Shown: positions 16,179-25,560 of the stretch, piece by piece
Layout: every line of letters begins with the position of its first letter
How positions within the stretch are numbered: the first letter of the stretch is position 1
Assembly (NCBI GenBank): GCA_015234525.1
Contig: JADGMX010000006.1
Span: 124,001-188,000 of the forward strand
DNA: 64,000 nucleotides
Reading direction: 5' to 3'
From: Flavobacterium sp.
GTDB taxonomy: Bacteria; Bacteroidota; Bacteroidia; Flavobacteriales; Flavobacteriaceae
Notes under the pieces: generated by a model
What the model saw: the letters and a program-made list of their open reading frames with translations, nothing else
What the model was told of the DNA's origin: nothing
Databases searched by the model: none
Translations under genes and position numbers: made by a program

Positions 16179-17150
16179 ATGAAATACCTGTTGAAACCCC
16201 TTATCTTATTGTTTGTACTATTTATTTCAGTACCTACTTTTGCCCAATATGAACATGTCGACGATAAAGTTCGGACGTATCCCGTCAAATTTTCAAATTC
16301 GGCTGCTTTGGCAAAGCGAATTGCAACTGATTTTTCATCGGATACGGATCGCGCCCGGGCGATTTTTACGTGGACTGCCCTCAATATCCGCTATGATCTT
16401 CAAGCTTATTACACTCGTGAAAATAACGGCGTTGCGTATTCGTATACCACGCCTGAAGATAAAATCGTTAAGGATCGTGAATTTCGAAAAGCACTTGTCG
16501 CCCGCACGTTAAAGACCGGAAAAGCGGTTTGTGAAGGTTATTCCAGTCTGGTTTTTCTGGTTGCAACCGAATTAAATATTGAAGCTGTGATTATTCCGGG
16601 AACATCCAAAAACAGTTATGCCGAGATTGGTAAACTTCCAAAATTCAGCGATCACGCGTGGAATGCATTAAAAATCGACGGCAAATGGCAACTTATCGAT
16701 GCGACTTGGGCGGCAGGCGTTGTAAATTCTGCTACCAATAAGTTCGAGAAGCGATTTAACGATGTTTATTTTTTTACCGATCCAGACAAGTTTTTCTTTA
16801 ATCATTATCCTGAAGATCCGAAGTGGTTGTTGACCGATAAAACCGCAGCCGATTTTGCTGCCTTGCCTTTCTACTATCCGTCATACCTGAGTTCTGATTA
16901 TGTCATCAATGCCGACGAGGGTTTTATAATGTTCCCAAAAAATGTTGCGGTCCGGTTTACTATTGAAAATCTAAAACCCGGAGACCGTCTGTCATACATC
17001 ACAACAAAGGATAATACGCTTGAAATTTTGCCGGTCGATCAGGACAATTATTTTGTGGTTCCGCCAAGTCCAAAGTTGTCGGGTTACATCACTTTTTTTG
17101 TCAATGAGCGTCCTATTGTTTCCTACAAAATTGTAAATGGTCGCGCCTAA
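16179..17150 (+). CDS. Secreted transglutaminase-like domain protein
   Basis: A 323-residue protein. The signal peptide MKYLLKPLILLFVLFISVPTFAQ justifies the start at 16179; the open frame extends upstream to 16059 but that part has no signal character. The transglutaminase-like core (about 40-200) shows the Cys in GKAVCEGYSSL, the His in DHAWNALKIDGKWQL and the Asp in IDATWAAG, so the Cys-His-Asp triad is intact. Such domains act as proteases or in peptide cross-linking; the periplasm or surface is the expected place. The C-terminal part, about 100 residues, is a likely beta domain. It appears to be a single-gene unit. Confidence 0.85.
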   Translation: MKYLLKPLILLFVLFISVPTFAQYEHVDDKVRTYPVKFSNSAALAKRIATDFSSDTDRARAIFTWTALNIRYDLQAYYTRENNGVAYSYTTPEDKIVKDREFRKALVARTLKTGKAVCEGYSSLVFLVATELNIEAVIIPGTSKNSYAEIGKLPKFSDHAWNALKIDGKWQLIDATWAAGVVNSATNKFEKRFNDVYFFTDPDKFFFNHYPEDPKWLLTDKTAADFAALPFYYPSYLSSDYVINADEGFIMFPKNVAVRFTIENLKPGDRLSYITTKDNTLEILPVDQDNYFVVPPSPKLSGYITFFVNERPIVSYKIVNGRA

Positions 17151-17217
17151 AATTGTCAATATCCTTATTGATAACTTTCAGTTGAAAGGCCTTATTTTTC
17201 TAAGCGAATGCTATATA

Positions 17218-17289
17218 TTAGCGCAACCCGAGGCCGATGCTAAAAGCTAGGCCGAACTGAACGTAAGTTAAATCGCCACCTTGTAAATG
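17218..17289 (-). pseudogene. Possible tail remnant of an outer-membrane protein gene
   Basis: Read on the minus strand, the 72 nt up to the parE start give [20 protein letters not shown] followed by GLR and a stop, directly preceded by a TGA in the same frame. Alternating aromatic, glycine and aliphatic residues resemble the last strands of an outer-membrane beta-barrel. The body of such a gene is absent, replaced by parE on the other strand. The match is by pattern only and may be chance. Confidence 0.2.
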
Positions 17290-19140
17290 TCAGAAATTAA
17301 TCAGTATACAGAGGATAATATCCGGTCACTTGATTGGAAGGAACACATCCGTATGCGACCCGGAATGTATATCGGGAAACTTGGCGACGGATCATCCCCC
17401 GACGATGGTATTTATATTCTTCTCAAAGAAGTTCTTGATAACTGTATCGACGAATTCGTAATGGGTTCGGGCAAAACGATCGAAGTTTCAATCAAAGATA
17501 AAACGGTTTCAGTACGCGATTATGGTCGTGGAATTCCGCTTGGGAAAGTCGTAGATGTCGTCTCGAAAATGAACACCGGTGGTAAATACGATTCGCTTGC
17601 TTTTAAAAAATCGGTCGGTCTAAACGGAGTTGGTACAAAGGCTGTCAATGCGCTTTCAAACTATTTCCGTGTGGAATCGGTTCGCGAGGAGAAACAAAAA
17701 GCCGCCGAATTTTCAGCCGGAAATCTTGTCCTTGAAGAAGATGTGATCGAAACGACTAAGCGAAAAGGGACAAAGGTCATCTTTATTCCGGACGAAGCCA
17801 TTTTTAAGAACTACAAATTCAGAAATGAATATGTAGTAAAAATGATCCAGAATTACTGCTATCTCAACACCGGATTAACCATCGTTTATAACGGTGAAAA
17901 ATATTTCTCGGATAATGGTCTAAAAGATCTTCTTGAAGACAATATCCACGAAGAAGATATGGTTTATCCGGTCATTCATTTAATCGGTGACGATATCGAG
18001 GTTGCGATGACGCATAGTAAATCGCAGTATTCAGAAGAATATCACTCGTTTGTTAACGGTCAAAATACCACTCAGGGTGGAACGCACTTAGTTGCTTTTC
18101 GTGAAGCTGTCGTTAAAACCATACGCGAATTTTACAACAAAAATTTTGATCCTTCTGATATTCGGAAGTCGATCGTTTCAGCGGTTAGTGTCAAAGTGAT
18201 GGAACCTGTCTTCGAATCGCAAACAAAAACGAAGCTGGGATCAACTGATATGGGACTGGATCTTCCGTCGGTTCGAACGTTTGTCAACGATTTTGTCAAA
18301 ACCAAACTCGATAACTTTCTTCATAAAAATCCGGAAACAGCCGAACAATTACTTCGGAAAATATTACAGGCGGAACGCGAACGAAAAGAGTTGTCCGGAA
18401 TCCGTAAACTTGCAAAAGACCGTGCCAAAAAAGCCAGTCTTCACAACAAAAAACTTCGCGATTGCCGAATTCACTTAACCGATTCGAAAAATCCGAAAAG
18501 TCTCGAAAGCACATTGTTCATTACCGAGGGTGATTCAGCTTCGGGATCGATTACAAAATCGCGAAACGTAAACACTCAAGCTGTTTTTAGTTTGCGCGGA
18601 AAGCCGCTCAACTCGTATGGGATGAGTAAAAAGATCGTTTATGAAAATGAAGAGTTCAATCTGCTTCAAGCGGCGCTCAACATCGAAGAAGACATGGCTG
18701 ATTTGCGATACAACAATATTGTGATTGCAACCGATGCCGATGTCGACGGAATGCACATCCGACTATTGCTGATTACATTTTTCCTGCAATTCTTCCCCGA
18801 AATCATTAAAGAAAATCATCTTTATATTTTACAAACTCCGCTTTTCAGGGTGCGAAATAAAAAAGAAACCATTTATTGTTATTCTGAAGACGAAAGAAAA
18901 GCAGCCATCGAAAAACTGAAACCAAAACCGGAGATCACGCGATTTAAGGGGCTCGGTGAAATTTCGCCTGACGAATTCGTTAACTTTATCGGCGAGGACA
19001 TTCGGTTAGATCCGATTATGCTCGATAACGCCACCACCATCGATCAATTGCTGTCATTTTACATGGGAAAAAACACACCGGATCGCCAGGAATTTATTAT
19101 CAATAATCTAAAAGTAGAAATAGATGCAATTGAAAGTTAA
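17287..19140 (+). CDS. parE: DNA topoisomerase IV subunit B
   Basis: A 617-residue type IIA topoisomerase B subunit. GHKL ATPase motifs: DNCIDEF (N box), [11 protein letters not shown] and [14 protein letters not shown]. The TOPRIM domain has EGDSASGS and DADVDGMHI, and the tail ends in [14 protein letters not shown]. Being followed by a parC-type A subunit and not by gyrA supports topoisomerase IV, which decatenates daughter chromosomes. The length fits ParE rather than GyrB with its insertion. A 63-codon gene overlaps its last 17 nt. Confidence 0.93.
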   Translation: MSEINQYTEDNIRSLDWKEHIRMRPGMYIGKLGDGSSPDDGIYILLKEVLDNCIDEFVMGSGKTIEVSIKDKTVSVRDYGRGIPLGKVVDVVSKMNTGGKYDSLAFKKSVGLNGVGTKAVNALSNYFRVESVREEKQKAAEFSAGNLVLEEDVIETTKRKGTKVIFIPDEAIFKNYKFRNEYVVKMIQNYCYLNTGLTIVYNGEKYFSDNGLKDLLEDNIHEEDMVYPVIHLIGDDIEVAMTHSKSQYSEEYHSFVNGQNTTQGGTHLVAFREAVVKTIREFYNKNFDPSDIRKSIVSAVSVKVMEPVFESQTKTKLGSTDMGLDLPSVRTFVNDFVKTKLDNFLHKNPETAEQLLRKILQAERERKELSGIRKLAKDRAKKASLHNKKLRDCRIHLTDSKNPKSLESTLFITEGDSASGSITKSRNVNTQAVFSLRGKPLNSYGMSKKIVYENEEFNLLQAALNIEEDMADLRYNNIVIATDADVDGMHIRLLLITFFLQFFPEIIKENHLYILQTPLFRVRNKKETIYCYSEDERKAAIEKLKPKPEITRFKGLGEISPDEFVNFIGEDIRLDPIMLDNATTIDQLLSFYMGKNTPDRQEFIINNLKVEIDAIES

Positions 19141-19315
19141 AAAGACAATTATCCTAGTAGTTGCCATAATTTTGACAGGCTTGTCTGCGGGATTATTTAT
19201 TTCTTATAATAATGATCATGCAGAATGTGCAAGCATAACGCAATCCAGATTATCGGAAAACGGTGTAGAAATCGTTGAAACCCGACACATTTGCAATGAA
19301 AAGTACAGCTTTTAG
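19124..19315 (+). CDS. Small membrane protein between parE and parC
   Basis: A 63-residue protein beginning inside the last codons of parE (17-nt overlap) and ending 14 nt before parC. It has an N-terminal hydrophobic segment ([20 protein letters not shown]) and a short polar tail with two cysteines (ECAS and RHICNEKY), consistent with a periplasmic disulfide. A TTG two codons later is another possible start. Its tight position suggests co-translation with topoisomerase IV. I recall comparable small proteins at this place in related genomes, but I cannot verify conservation. Confidence 0.6.
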   Translation: MQLKVKKTIILVVAIILTGLSAGLFISYNNDHAECASITQSRLSENGVEIVETRHICNEKYSF

Positions 19316-19329
19316 CGACTGAATACTAA

Positions 19330-21954
19330 ATGAACGACGAAGAAAATATAAATTCTCCAGCAGAATCACACTTTTACAATAGGGAAAACGGCAACGAAAC
19401 CATTACCAAGGTAACCGGAATGTACAAAGACTGGTTCCTTGATTATGCGTCCTACGTAATTCTCGAACGCGCCGTACCCGCTATTGAAGATGGGTTCAAA
19501 CCGGTTCAAAGGCGAATCATGCATTCACTTAAGGAACTCGACGACGGACGCTACAATAAAGTTGCAAACGTTGTTGGACACACCATGCAATATCACCCAC
19601 ACGGCGATCAGAGTATTGGTGATGCGATGGTACAAATCGGTCAAAAAGATTTGCTGATCGATACTCAGGGAAACTGGGGAAATATTCTAACGGGTGACGG
19701 CGCTGCAGCCTCGCGTTATATTGAAGCTCGTCTCTCAAAATTTGCCCTTGAAGTTCTATATAGTCCCAAAATTACCGAATGGGTTGCTTCTTACGACGGA
19801 CGACGTCAGGAACCGAACAACCTTCCGGTAAAATTCCCGTTATTGCTAGCTCAAGGTGCTGAAGGTATCGCGGTCGGACTTTCCACAAAAGTACTTCCTC
19901 ATAATTTCAACGAGCTGATTGACGCATCAGTTAAAATCCTGAAGGGAAAACCTTTTACGCTTTATCCGGATTTTCAAACTGCCGGAATCGCTGATGTTTC
20001 TGCATATAACGACGGGATGCGCGGAGGGCGCGTGCGAGTTCGGGCTAAAATCAGCCAACTCGACAAAAGTACGCTTGTCATCACCCAAATTCCCTTTAGT
20101 ACCAACACCTCGTCACTGATTGAAAGTATTTTGAAAGCCAATGAAAAGGGCAAAATCAAAATAAAAAAGATCGAAGACAACACCGCGGCTGAGGTCGAGA
20201 TACTGATTCATTTGTATCCCGGCGTTTCTCCCGATAAAACCATTGATGCGCTTTTCGCTTTTACAGCTTGTGAAACGTCTGTCGCGCCGCTTGGTTGTGT
20301 GATCGAAAATCAAAAACCACTGTTTATCGGTGTTAGCGATATGTTGAAGATTTCAACCAATCGCACTGTTCAGCTACTAAAAAGTGAATTGGAAATCCAG
20401 CTTTCTGAACTCGAGGAACAATGGCACTTTTTATCACTTGAGCGGATTTTTATAGAGAAGAAAGTCTACCGGATGATTGAAGAAGAAACCACTCGCGAAG
20501 GGGTTATCTCAGCAATCGATGAAGGATTGAAACCGCATATCAGTCATCTTAAACGCGAAGTTACCGAAGAAGATATTTTGCGTCTGACCGAAATTCGGAT
20601 CATGCGTATTTCGAAATACGACAGCAACAAAGCGCAGGATAAGATTGACGCGCTTGAAGGCGATATTGAACAGGTTAAGCACAATCTTGCTAACCTGATC
20701 GACTTTGCAATTTCTTATTTCACACGGCTTAAAGAAAAATACGGCAAAGGTCGCGAGCGCCAAACCGAACTTCGTATTTTCGATGATATCGAAGCCACAA
20801 AAGTTGTTCTTAGAAACACCAAATTGTATGTCAATCGCGAGGAAGGATTTGTGGGTACAAGCCTGAAAAAAGATGAATATGTAACCGATTGTTCAGACAT
20901 CGATGACATTATCATTTTCCTACGCGACGGTAGCATGAAAGTTACTAAGGTCGACGCCAAGACGTTCGTCGGCAAAGACATTATTCATGTGGCTGTTTTT
21001 GATAAAAACGACAAACGAACCATCTACAACATGGTTTATCGCGATGGCAAGTCAGGACCGTCATATATCAAGCGATTCAATGTTTCAGGCGTTACCCGCG
21101 ACAAAAATTACGACCTTACAAACGGAACCAAAGGAAGTCAGATTCTCTATTTCTCATGTAATCCGAATGGCGAAGCCGAAGTAATCACCGTACTTCTTCG
21201 TCAGGTTGGTAGCATCAAGAAGCTGAAATTCGACCTCGATTTTGCAAATATGGCGATCAAAGGCCGCGCGTCTAAAGGAAACCTGGTCACAAAGTATCCG
21301 ATCAAAAAAATCGAACTTAAAGAAAAGGGAATATCAACGTTAAAGCCACGCCGGATCTGGTTTGATGATACGGTTCAAAGACTGAATGTCGATGGGCGAG
21401 GCGAGTTGCTGGGCGAATTCCGTCCAAATGATCGACTTCTTATCATTAACCAATCAGGAAAAATCCGAACCATCATTCCCGAAATCACAACGCACTTCGA
21501 TCCGGATATGATTATCCTCGAGAAGTGGATTCCAAACAAACCAATATCCGCCATCTACTACGATGGTGAGAAAGAACGCTATTATGTAAAACGATTTCTG
21601 GTCGAAAACGAAGCAAAAGAGGATATCTTTATTACCGAACATCCGAATTCGCAACTTGAGATCGTATCAACCGATTACCGTCCTGTAGCTGAAATTGTGT
21701 TTGCGAAAGTAAAAGGCGTTCAAAAGGAAAGTCAGCAAATCGACCTTGAAGGTTTTATTGCCGTTAAAGGTTTGAAAGCGCTCGGAAACCAGCTTACCAG
21801 CGACAAACTAAAACAAGTAAATCTGCTCGAACCGCTTCCTTACGAAGTTCCGGAAGAAGTCGTAGCCGAAGATATTGAAGTTGATCACCCAACTGAAGTC
21901 CTTCCGGAAACTGAACTCCAGATCGACGACGAAGGCCAGATCACATTATTCTAA
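19330..21954 (+). CDS. parC: DNA topoisomerase IV subunit A
   Basis: An 874-residue type IIA topoisomerase A subunit. The winged-helix region has YASYVILERAVPAIEDGFKP, and the catalytic tyrosine is Tyr130 in ASRYIEARLSKF. The quinolone-binding region corresponds to HPHGDQSIGDAMV. The C-terminal domain is a beta-propeller (repeats such as DIIIFLRDGSMKVTKVDA) but without a clear GyrA box, supporting ParC. The extreme C-terminus is acidic (EEVVAEDIEVDHPTEVLPET), a feature known to tune activity in GyrA. A terminator follows 1 nt after the stop. Confidence 0.93.
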   Translation: MNDEENINSPAESHFYNRENGNETITKVTGMYKDWFLDYASYVILERAVPAIEDGFKPVQRRIMHSLKELDDGRYNKVANVVGHTMQYHPHGDQSIGDAMVQIGQKDLLIDTQGNWGNILTGDGAAASRYIEARLSKFALEVLYSPKITEWVASYDGRRQEPNNLPVKFPLLLAQGAEGIAVGLSTKVLPHNFNELIDASVKILKGKPFTLYPDFQTAGIADVSAYNDGMRGGRVRVRAKISQLDKSTLVITQIPFSTNTSSLIESILKANEKGKIKIKKIEDNTAAEVEILIHLYPGVSPDKTIDALFAFTACETSVAPLGCVIENQKPLFIGVSDMLKISTNRTVQLLKSELEIQLSELEEQWHFLSLERIFIEKKVYRMIEEETTREGVISAIDEGLKPHISHLKREVTEEDILRLTEIRIMRISKYDSNKAQDKIDALEGDIEQVKHNLANLIDFAISYFTRLKEKYGKGRERQTELRIFDDIEATKVVLRNTKLYVNREEGFVGTSLKKDEYVTDCSDIDDIIIFLRDGSMKVTKVDAKTFVGKDIIHVAVFDKNDKRTIYNMVYRDGKSGPSYIKRFNVSGVTRDKNYDLTNGTKGSQILYFSCNPNGEAEVITVLLRQVGSIKKLKFDLDFANMAIKGRASKGNLVTKYPIKKIELKEKGISTLKPRRIWFDDTVQRLNVDGRGELLGEFRPNDRLLIINQSGKIRTIIPEITTHFDPDMIILEKWIPNKPISAIYYDGEKERYYVKRFLVENEAKEDIFITEHPNSQLEIVSTDYRPVAEIVFAKVKGVQKESQQIDLEGFIAVKGLKALGNQLTSDKLKQVNLLEPLPYEVPEEVVAEDIEVDHPTEVLPETELQIDDEGQITLF

Positions 21955-21988
21955 AAAAAACCTCCAATTTAAACTGGAGGTTTTCTTT
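21955..21988. terminator. Bidirectional intrinsic terminator after parC
   Basis: A-run, CCTCCA, loop ATTTAAAC, TGGAGG, TTTTCTTTT. It lies between parC and the convergent glycine-zipper gene ending at 22001. Confidence 0.85.
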
Positions 21989-22000
21989 TATATCTGAGTT

Positions 22001-22474
22001 CTATTTACCGTCTTTCTTCTTTTTACCATCGATGATCGCCCCGGTTCCGGCTCCAACACCTGCGCCTGCAAGTCCACCGATTACTGCGCCACGTCCTGGT
22101 TTTTTCTTATCGATAACCGCTCCGGTAATCGCTCCGGCACCTGCGCCAATCAACGCGCCTTTAGCCGCGCCACTCATTTTTTTACGTTCTGCCTCGGTTT
22201 GTGTAGCCGAAGTTGCAGCCGGCGTACTATTGTTTACAACAACCGGTCTTTGAGCAGCTCTTCGTTCGGCAGCTTCTCGTTCCTGAGTTGCGGTTGCCGT
22301 TTTCATAGAGTCAATTAGTCGTTGTTTTTCAAGCTCAACAACTTGCTTGTTTAGTTGATCAATTCTTTCAGCTTCCGTCAGCTCGGTTTCGTTAAAGGTT
22401 CCTGCACGGTCGGCTGTATCTCTACATGATGCGAAAGCTAAGGCTGTTATTAATACAATTGCGAAATTTTTCAT
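22001..22474 (-). CDS. Glycine-zipper lipoprotein
   Basis: A 157-residue protein. The lipoprotein signal is MKNFAIVLITALAFASCRD (lipid Cys17). It is followed by a charged coiled-coil-like part (ERIDQLNKQVVELEKQRLID), an Ala/Thr/Ser linker and two glycine-zipper hairpins (GAAKGALIGAGAGAITGAVI and GAVIGGLAGAGVGAGTGAII), each ending in a KKK cluster. Glycine zippers pack in membranes; such lipoproteins usually sit in the outer membrane and may support envelope integrity. About 135 nt upstream separate it from terC. Confidence 0.82.
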   Translation of the reverse strand: MKNFAIVLITALAFASCRDTADRAGTFNETELTEAERIDQLNKQVVELEKQRLIDSMKTATATQEREAAERRAAQRPVVVNNSTPAATSATQTEAERKKMSGAAKGALIGAGAGAITGAVIDKKKPGRGAVIGGLAGAGVGAGTGAIIDGKKKKDGK

Positions 22475-22609
22475 GGGTTCTAATTTAGGGTTACTTTAAT
22501 TTTTTCTTTGCCTTCCCAAACTTCCTGCCGTAAATTATTTGGTCGGTTTCAGATTAGGTAAAATTAACCCAAGACGCCGTTGAACCTCTTATGCTAAAAT
22601 TTTTATTTG

Positions 22610-23389
22610 TTACACAATTGTGGCTTTTTTCCTCATTTTCATATTTATGAATTCGACCGCGAGCGAGAACGCAATGGCAAAATACAAGTATCCTTTTGGC
22701 ACGGCCCCAACTTCCTGACCGTATAATGTGGCGCCTGATAAGTGCATGCTTTCAGTAATCAACATAAAGCCGATCAAAATCAAAAATGCAAGTCCCAGGA
22801 TTTGGATTGACGGGTTGGCATTCACGAAATTTCCAACAGGAACCGCAAATAACATCATCACCGCAACCGAAATCACAACCGCCGTCACCATAATATAAAG
22901 CGCGCCTTCAAGCCCGTTTGTCATTCCAACGGCCGTTAGTATCGAGTCGACTGAAAAGATCAAATCGATCAGCAAAATCTGCGTGATCACATTCGAAAAT
23001 GATTTCTTGGCAACAGCGCCCATTTTCACTTCTTCTTCGCCTTTATGATCCACTTTCTCATGAATCTCCTTGGTACTTTTATAAATCAAAAATAATCCTC
23101 CGAGAAACAATATCAAGGCTTGGCCCGTAAAGTCGACTTTAAACCAACTCCAGTTCAGCGAAAATATCGACGCCTTCATCGCAATCAGCCACGTAATTCC
23201 GAAAAGCATCGCAATACGCATGAACATCGCTAAAAATAAACCAATTCGAGTCGCTCTTTTTCGCTCTTCCGGCGGCAGTTTTCCGGTCACGATCGATATA
23301 AAAACAATATTGTCAATTCCAAGAATGATCTCAAGAAACGTCAGTGTCAGCAACGCGATCCACGCATCCGGATTCAGAAATACTTCCAT
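22610..23389 (-). CDS. TerC family integral membrane protein
   Basis: A 259-residue protein with seven or more membrane helices. The first reads AWIALLTLTFLEIILGIDN and the family signature is LEIILGIDNIVFISI, repeated in degenerate form as LIDLIFSVDSILTAVGM; the paired acidic residues (E-x5-D and D-x5-D) are the proposed metal-binding site. TerC-family proteins export manganese or support metallation of secreted enzymes and give tellurite resistance in some hosts. No other ter genes are nearby. A small lipoprotein gene lies 17 nt upstream on the same strand. Confidence 0.9.
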   Translation of the reverse strand: MEVFLNPDAWIALLTLTFLEIILGIDNIVFISIVTGKLPPEERKRATRIGLFLAMFMRIAMLFGITWLIAMKASIFSLNWSWFKVDFTGQALILFLGGLFLIYKSTKEIHEKVDHKGEEEVKMGAVAKKSFSNVITQILLIDLIFSVDSILTAVGMTNGLEGALYIMVTAVVISVAVMMLFAVPVGNFVNANPSIQILGLAFLILIGFMLITESMHLSGATLYGQEVGAVPKGYLYFAIAFSLAVEFINMKMRKKATIV

Positions 23390-23406
23390 TTTTAGTGTTT
23401 TTTATT

Positions 23407-23781
23407 TTAGTTGATTTTTACAGCTGTTCCCCGTTGTTTGGAATCGTTGCCAACGATGCCATACTCAAAGGTATACGAATTATTGGTTGTCGTCAAAATT
23501 TTCATGCTGATCGCTTTTCGTTCCTGCATGTTTTTCGGATGTTTTTTCTGCAAAATATACTCGCAGTCGTTTATCCAACGTACCGTAGCCGTATCAGTCT
23601 TTCCTTCAAAAGTCTCGATTTCGATGTCGTCAAAACGCTCAAAAACAGTAACCATTGTTTTGCCGTCAATTTCGGTTTCAAACTTAAATTTTCCGGTTTT
23701 GTAATCAGCACAATTGCGCTCTTGCTGGTAACACGAAATAAACAGCGGCGCTAAAACAAGCAAAAACAAGCTCTTTTTCAT
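23407..23781 (-). CDS. Hypothetical lipoprotein
   Basis: A 124-residue protein with a lipoprotein signal (MKKSLFLLVLAPLFISCYQ). The body (CADYKTGKFKFETEIDGK, then VRWINDCEYILQKK) looks like a small beta-sheet domain in which two cysteines might pair. Homologues I remember in Flavobacteriaceae are sometimes mislabelled DNA topoisomerase IV; nothing in this sequence supports that. It lies 17 nt upstream of terC and is likely co-transcribed with it. Repeat copy 3 is immediately upstream. Confidence 0.72.
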   Translation of the reverse strand: MKKSLFLLVLAPLFISCYQQERNCADYKTGKFKFETEIDGKTMVTVFERFDDIEIETFEGKTDTATVRWINDCEYILQKKHPKNMQERKAISMKILTTTNNSYTFEYGIVGNDSKQRGTAVKIN

Positions 23782-23796
23782 CTTTTAATATTTTAT

Positions 23797-23903
23797 GGCA
23801 GCAATTCCGGCTATCCGCTTTATCTTTTTTGTCTCATGCCTTTTGGTCCCATTTAACCGCGTACTCGACAAAAAAGGATATCGCTTCCTATCCGGGCTGC
23901 GGG
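23797..23903. repeat. REP-like inverted repeat, family A, copy 3
   Basis: GCAGCAATTCCGGCTATCC with GCTTTATCTTTTTTG, a loop of about 45 nt, then AAAAAAGGATATCGCTTCC and TATCCGGGCTGCGG. The end arms deviate from the other copies in a compensating manner (GCAGC with GCTGC instead of AGCTA with TAGGG), which supports a paired structure. It ends 4 nt before the stop codon of the pentapeptide gene. Confidence 0.8.
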
Positions 23904-23907
23904 TTGG

Positions 23908-24477
23908 TTACTCGATTTTTATTTGGTGTTTTGAAAGTAAACCCGGAATTCCCGAGAGTGAAAACCTGGCTTTTTGCAAAACATTATCCTCGGGGTCAAT
24001 TTTATAATTAACAGCGTCAACAAAGTTTACTTCCTTTAAAATCGTATGGTAAAACTGGGCGCGATCTAAATTCGATCCCGAGAATGTTGAGCGTGATAGA
24101 TCAGCGGAAGAAAAGTTGACATCTTTCAATGAGCAATCATCAAACGTAGTTCCCTGCATTTTCTTGTTTGCAAACGACGAATAATCCAAAACCGAATGAT
24201 GAAAGTTAACTTCAAACAGAAAATCGGTACATTCGTTAAACAACACGCCAAGCAACTTGCAACCTACAAATGCCACACTTTTTAAACCGGTTCCACGCAA
24301 ATTGACATTGGCCAAATTGCAGTCGGTGAATTCGCAGTTGATAAACACGCTTCCACGTAAGTCCGCCGACTGGAAGTCGCAGTTCACAAAACTACATTCT
24401 TCGTATTCCACATGGGTTAGCGCCTCGCCGGCAAGAATTTCTTTCTCGAAAACTTTATTTAAAACTATTGTACTCAT
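23908..24477 (-). CDS. Pentapeptide-repeat protein
   Basis: A 189-residue protein made largely of pentapeptide repeats (A/C-D/N-L/F-x-x), for example CSFVNCDFQSADLRGSVFI, CEFTDCNLANVNLRGTGL and CSLKDVNFSSADLSRSTF. These fold into a right-handed quadrilateral beta-helix. Some family members (Qnr, MfpA) protect type II topoisomerases; others have no known role, and nothing here shows which. There is no signal peptide, so it is cytosolic. It overlaps the upstream DUF6095 gene by 4 nt, making it the last gene of the murQ transcript. Confidence 0.9.
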   Translation of the reverse strand: MSTIVLNKVFEKEILAGEALTHVEYEECSFVNCDFQSADLRGSVFINCEFTDCNLANVNLRGTGLKSVAFVGCKLLGVLFNECTDFLFEVNFHHSVLDYSSFANKKMQGTTFDDCSLKDVNFSSADLSRSTFSGSNLDRAQFYHTILKEVNFVDAVNYKIDPEDNVLQKARFSLSGIPGLLSKHQIKIE

Positions 24478-24692
24478 TTTGCAAACAAACCGTGGCCAAT
24501 GGTCATCAAGCCTTTAAATAGAAAATAAACGGATAGGATACAAACCGTGATGCCAACACCGAGCACCAGATAATGCCAGTTTGTATGTTGGTTCATAAAG
24601 GCGTTATAAATAACGGACGGTCCGATAAAAAACATCGGAAGCGCAATTAAAATGAATTTTCCGCCTTTGCTGATTAACTTTATATCGGCCAT
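24474..24692 (-). CDS. DUF6095-like small membrane protein
   Basis: A 72-residue protein with two membrane helices (FILIALPMFFIGPSVIYNAF and YLVLGVGITVCILSVYFLF). It matches my memory of DUF6095, found beside murQ in Flavobacteriaceae. Its ATG shares one base with the murQ stop (TAATG) and its stop overlaps the pentapeptide start (ATGA), so all three are translationally coupled. Function unknown; a link to cell-wall recycling is only suggested by position. Confidence 0.78.
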   Translation of the reverse strand: MADIKLISKGGKFILIALPMFFIGPSVIYNAFMNQHTNWHYLVLGVGITVCILSVYFLFKGLMTIGHGLFAK

Positions 24693-25513
24693 TATGATTT
24701 TAATTTTAAAAAATGGTCAACTGCGGCGCGAACGCTTTTGTGCAGTTTCAACAACTCCCCGGCTTCTTCGTAGGTAACCGGGATTTCTTCCATGATCATT
24801 TTGCAACCGCGATCAACGAGCTTCGAATTGCTCAATTGCATATCGACCATTTTGTTGCCTTTTACACGACCAAGACTGATCATTGTCGAGGTCGAAATCA
24901 TGTTAAGCACGAGTTTTTGCGCCGTTCCGGCTTTCATTCGGGAGCTTCCAGTAACAAATTCGGGCCCGGTTACCACTTCGATTGGAAATTGCGCCACTCG
25001 GGCAATCGGACTTCCGGAATTGCAGACAATGCAACCTGTTACAATGTTATTTTCATTGCATTTTTCCAATCCACCAATAACATAGGGCGTTGTTCCCGAG
25101 GCGGCAATTCCGATCACGACATCGTTTTGTGAAATTCCGTTTTGTTGAAGATCGAGCCAAGCTTGTTCGCGGTTGTCTTCGGCATTTTCGACTGCTTTTC
25201 GAATCGCATTGTCGCCACCAGCTATGAGTCCAACGACAAGGTCAAACGGAACCCCAAAAGTGGGCGGACATTCAGACGCGTCTACAATTCCGAGTCGGCC
25301 CGAAGTTCCCGCGCCAATATAGAATAGTCGGCCGCCAGCCTGAAGTTTTTCGATTACTTTTAAGGTAAGCGCTTCAATTTGAGGGATTGCTTTCCCGACG
25401 GCAATCGGAACGGTTTTGTCTTCGTTGTTGATATTTGCGAGTAACTGGTCAAGCGGCATCTTTTCAAGATGTTCGTATCGTGAAGCTTGTTCGGTGGTTC
25501 TGATGAAAGTCAA
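24692..25513 (-). CDS. murQ: N-acetylmuramic acid 6-phosphate etherase
   Basis: A 273-residue SIS-domain enzyme that cleaves the lactyl ether of MurNAc-6-phosphate to GlcNAc-6-phosphate and lactate during peptidoglycan recycling. Diagnostic parts are FYIGAGTSGRLGIVDASECPPTFG (the Glu is a catalytic residue), the second Glu in AVENAED, and GSSRMKAGTAQKLVLN. It starts with TTG at 25511-25513, which gives MTFIRTTEQASRYEHLEKMP, the N-terminus expected for flavobacterial MurQ. It heads the murQ-DUF6095-pentapeptide unit. Confidence 0.94.
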   Translation of the reverse strand: MTFIRTTEQASRYEHLEKMPLDQLLANINNEDKTVPIAVGKAIPQIEALTLKVIEKLQAGGRLFYIGAGTSGRLGIVDASECPPTFGVPFDLVVGLIAGGDNAIRKAVENAEDNREQAWLDLQQNGISQNDVVIGIAASGTTPYVIGGLEKCNENNIVTGCIVCNSGSPIARVAQFPIEVVTGPEFVTGSSRMKAGTAQKLVLNMISTSTMISLGRVKGNKMVDMQLSNSKLVDRGCKMIMEEIPVTYEEAGELLKLHKSVRAAVDHFLKLKS

Positions 25514-25560
25514 TGTCGCAGGGATAAAATTGAACCGTAAAGTTAGTGATTTTCTATCAG

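Noticed and set aside
23407..23781. Possible topoisomerase-related protein
   Set aside because: This family is sometimes labelled DNA topoisomerase IV in databases as I remember, but the sequence is a small lipoprotein with no topoisomerase motif.
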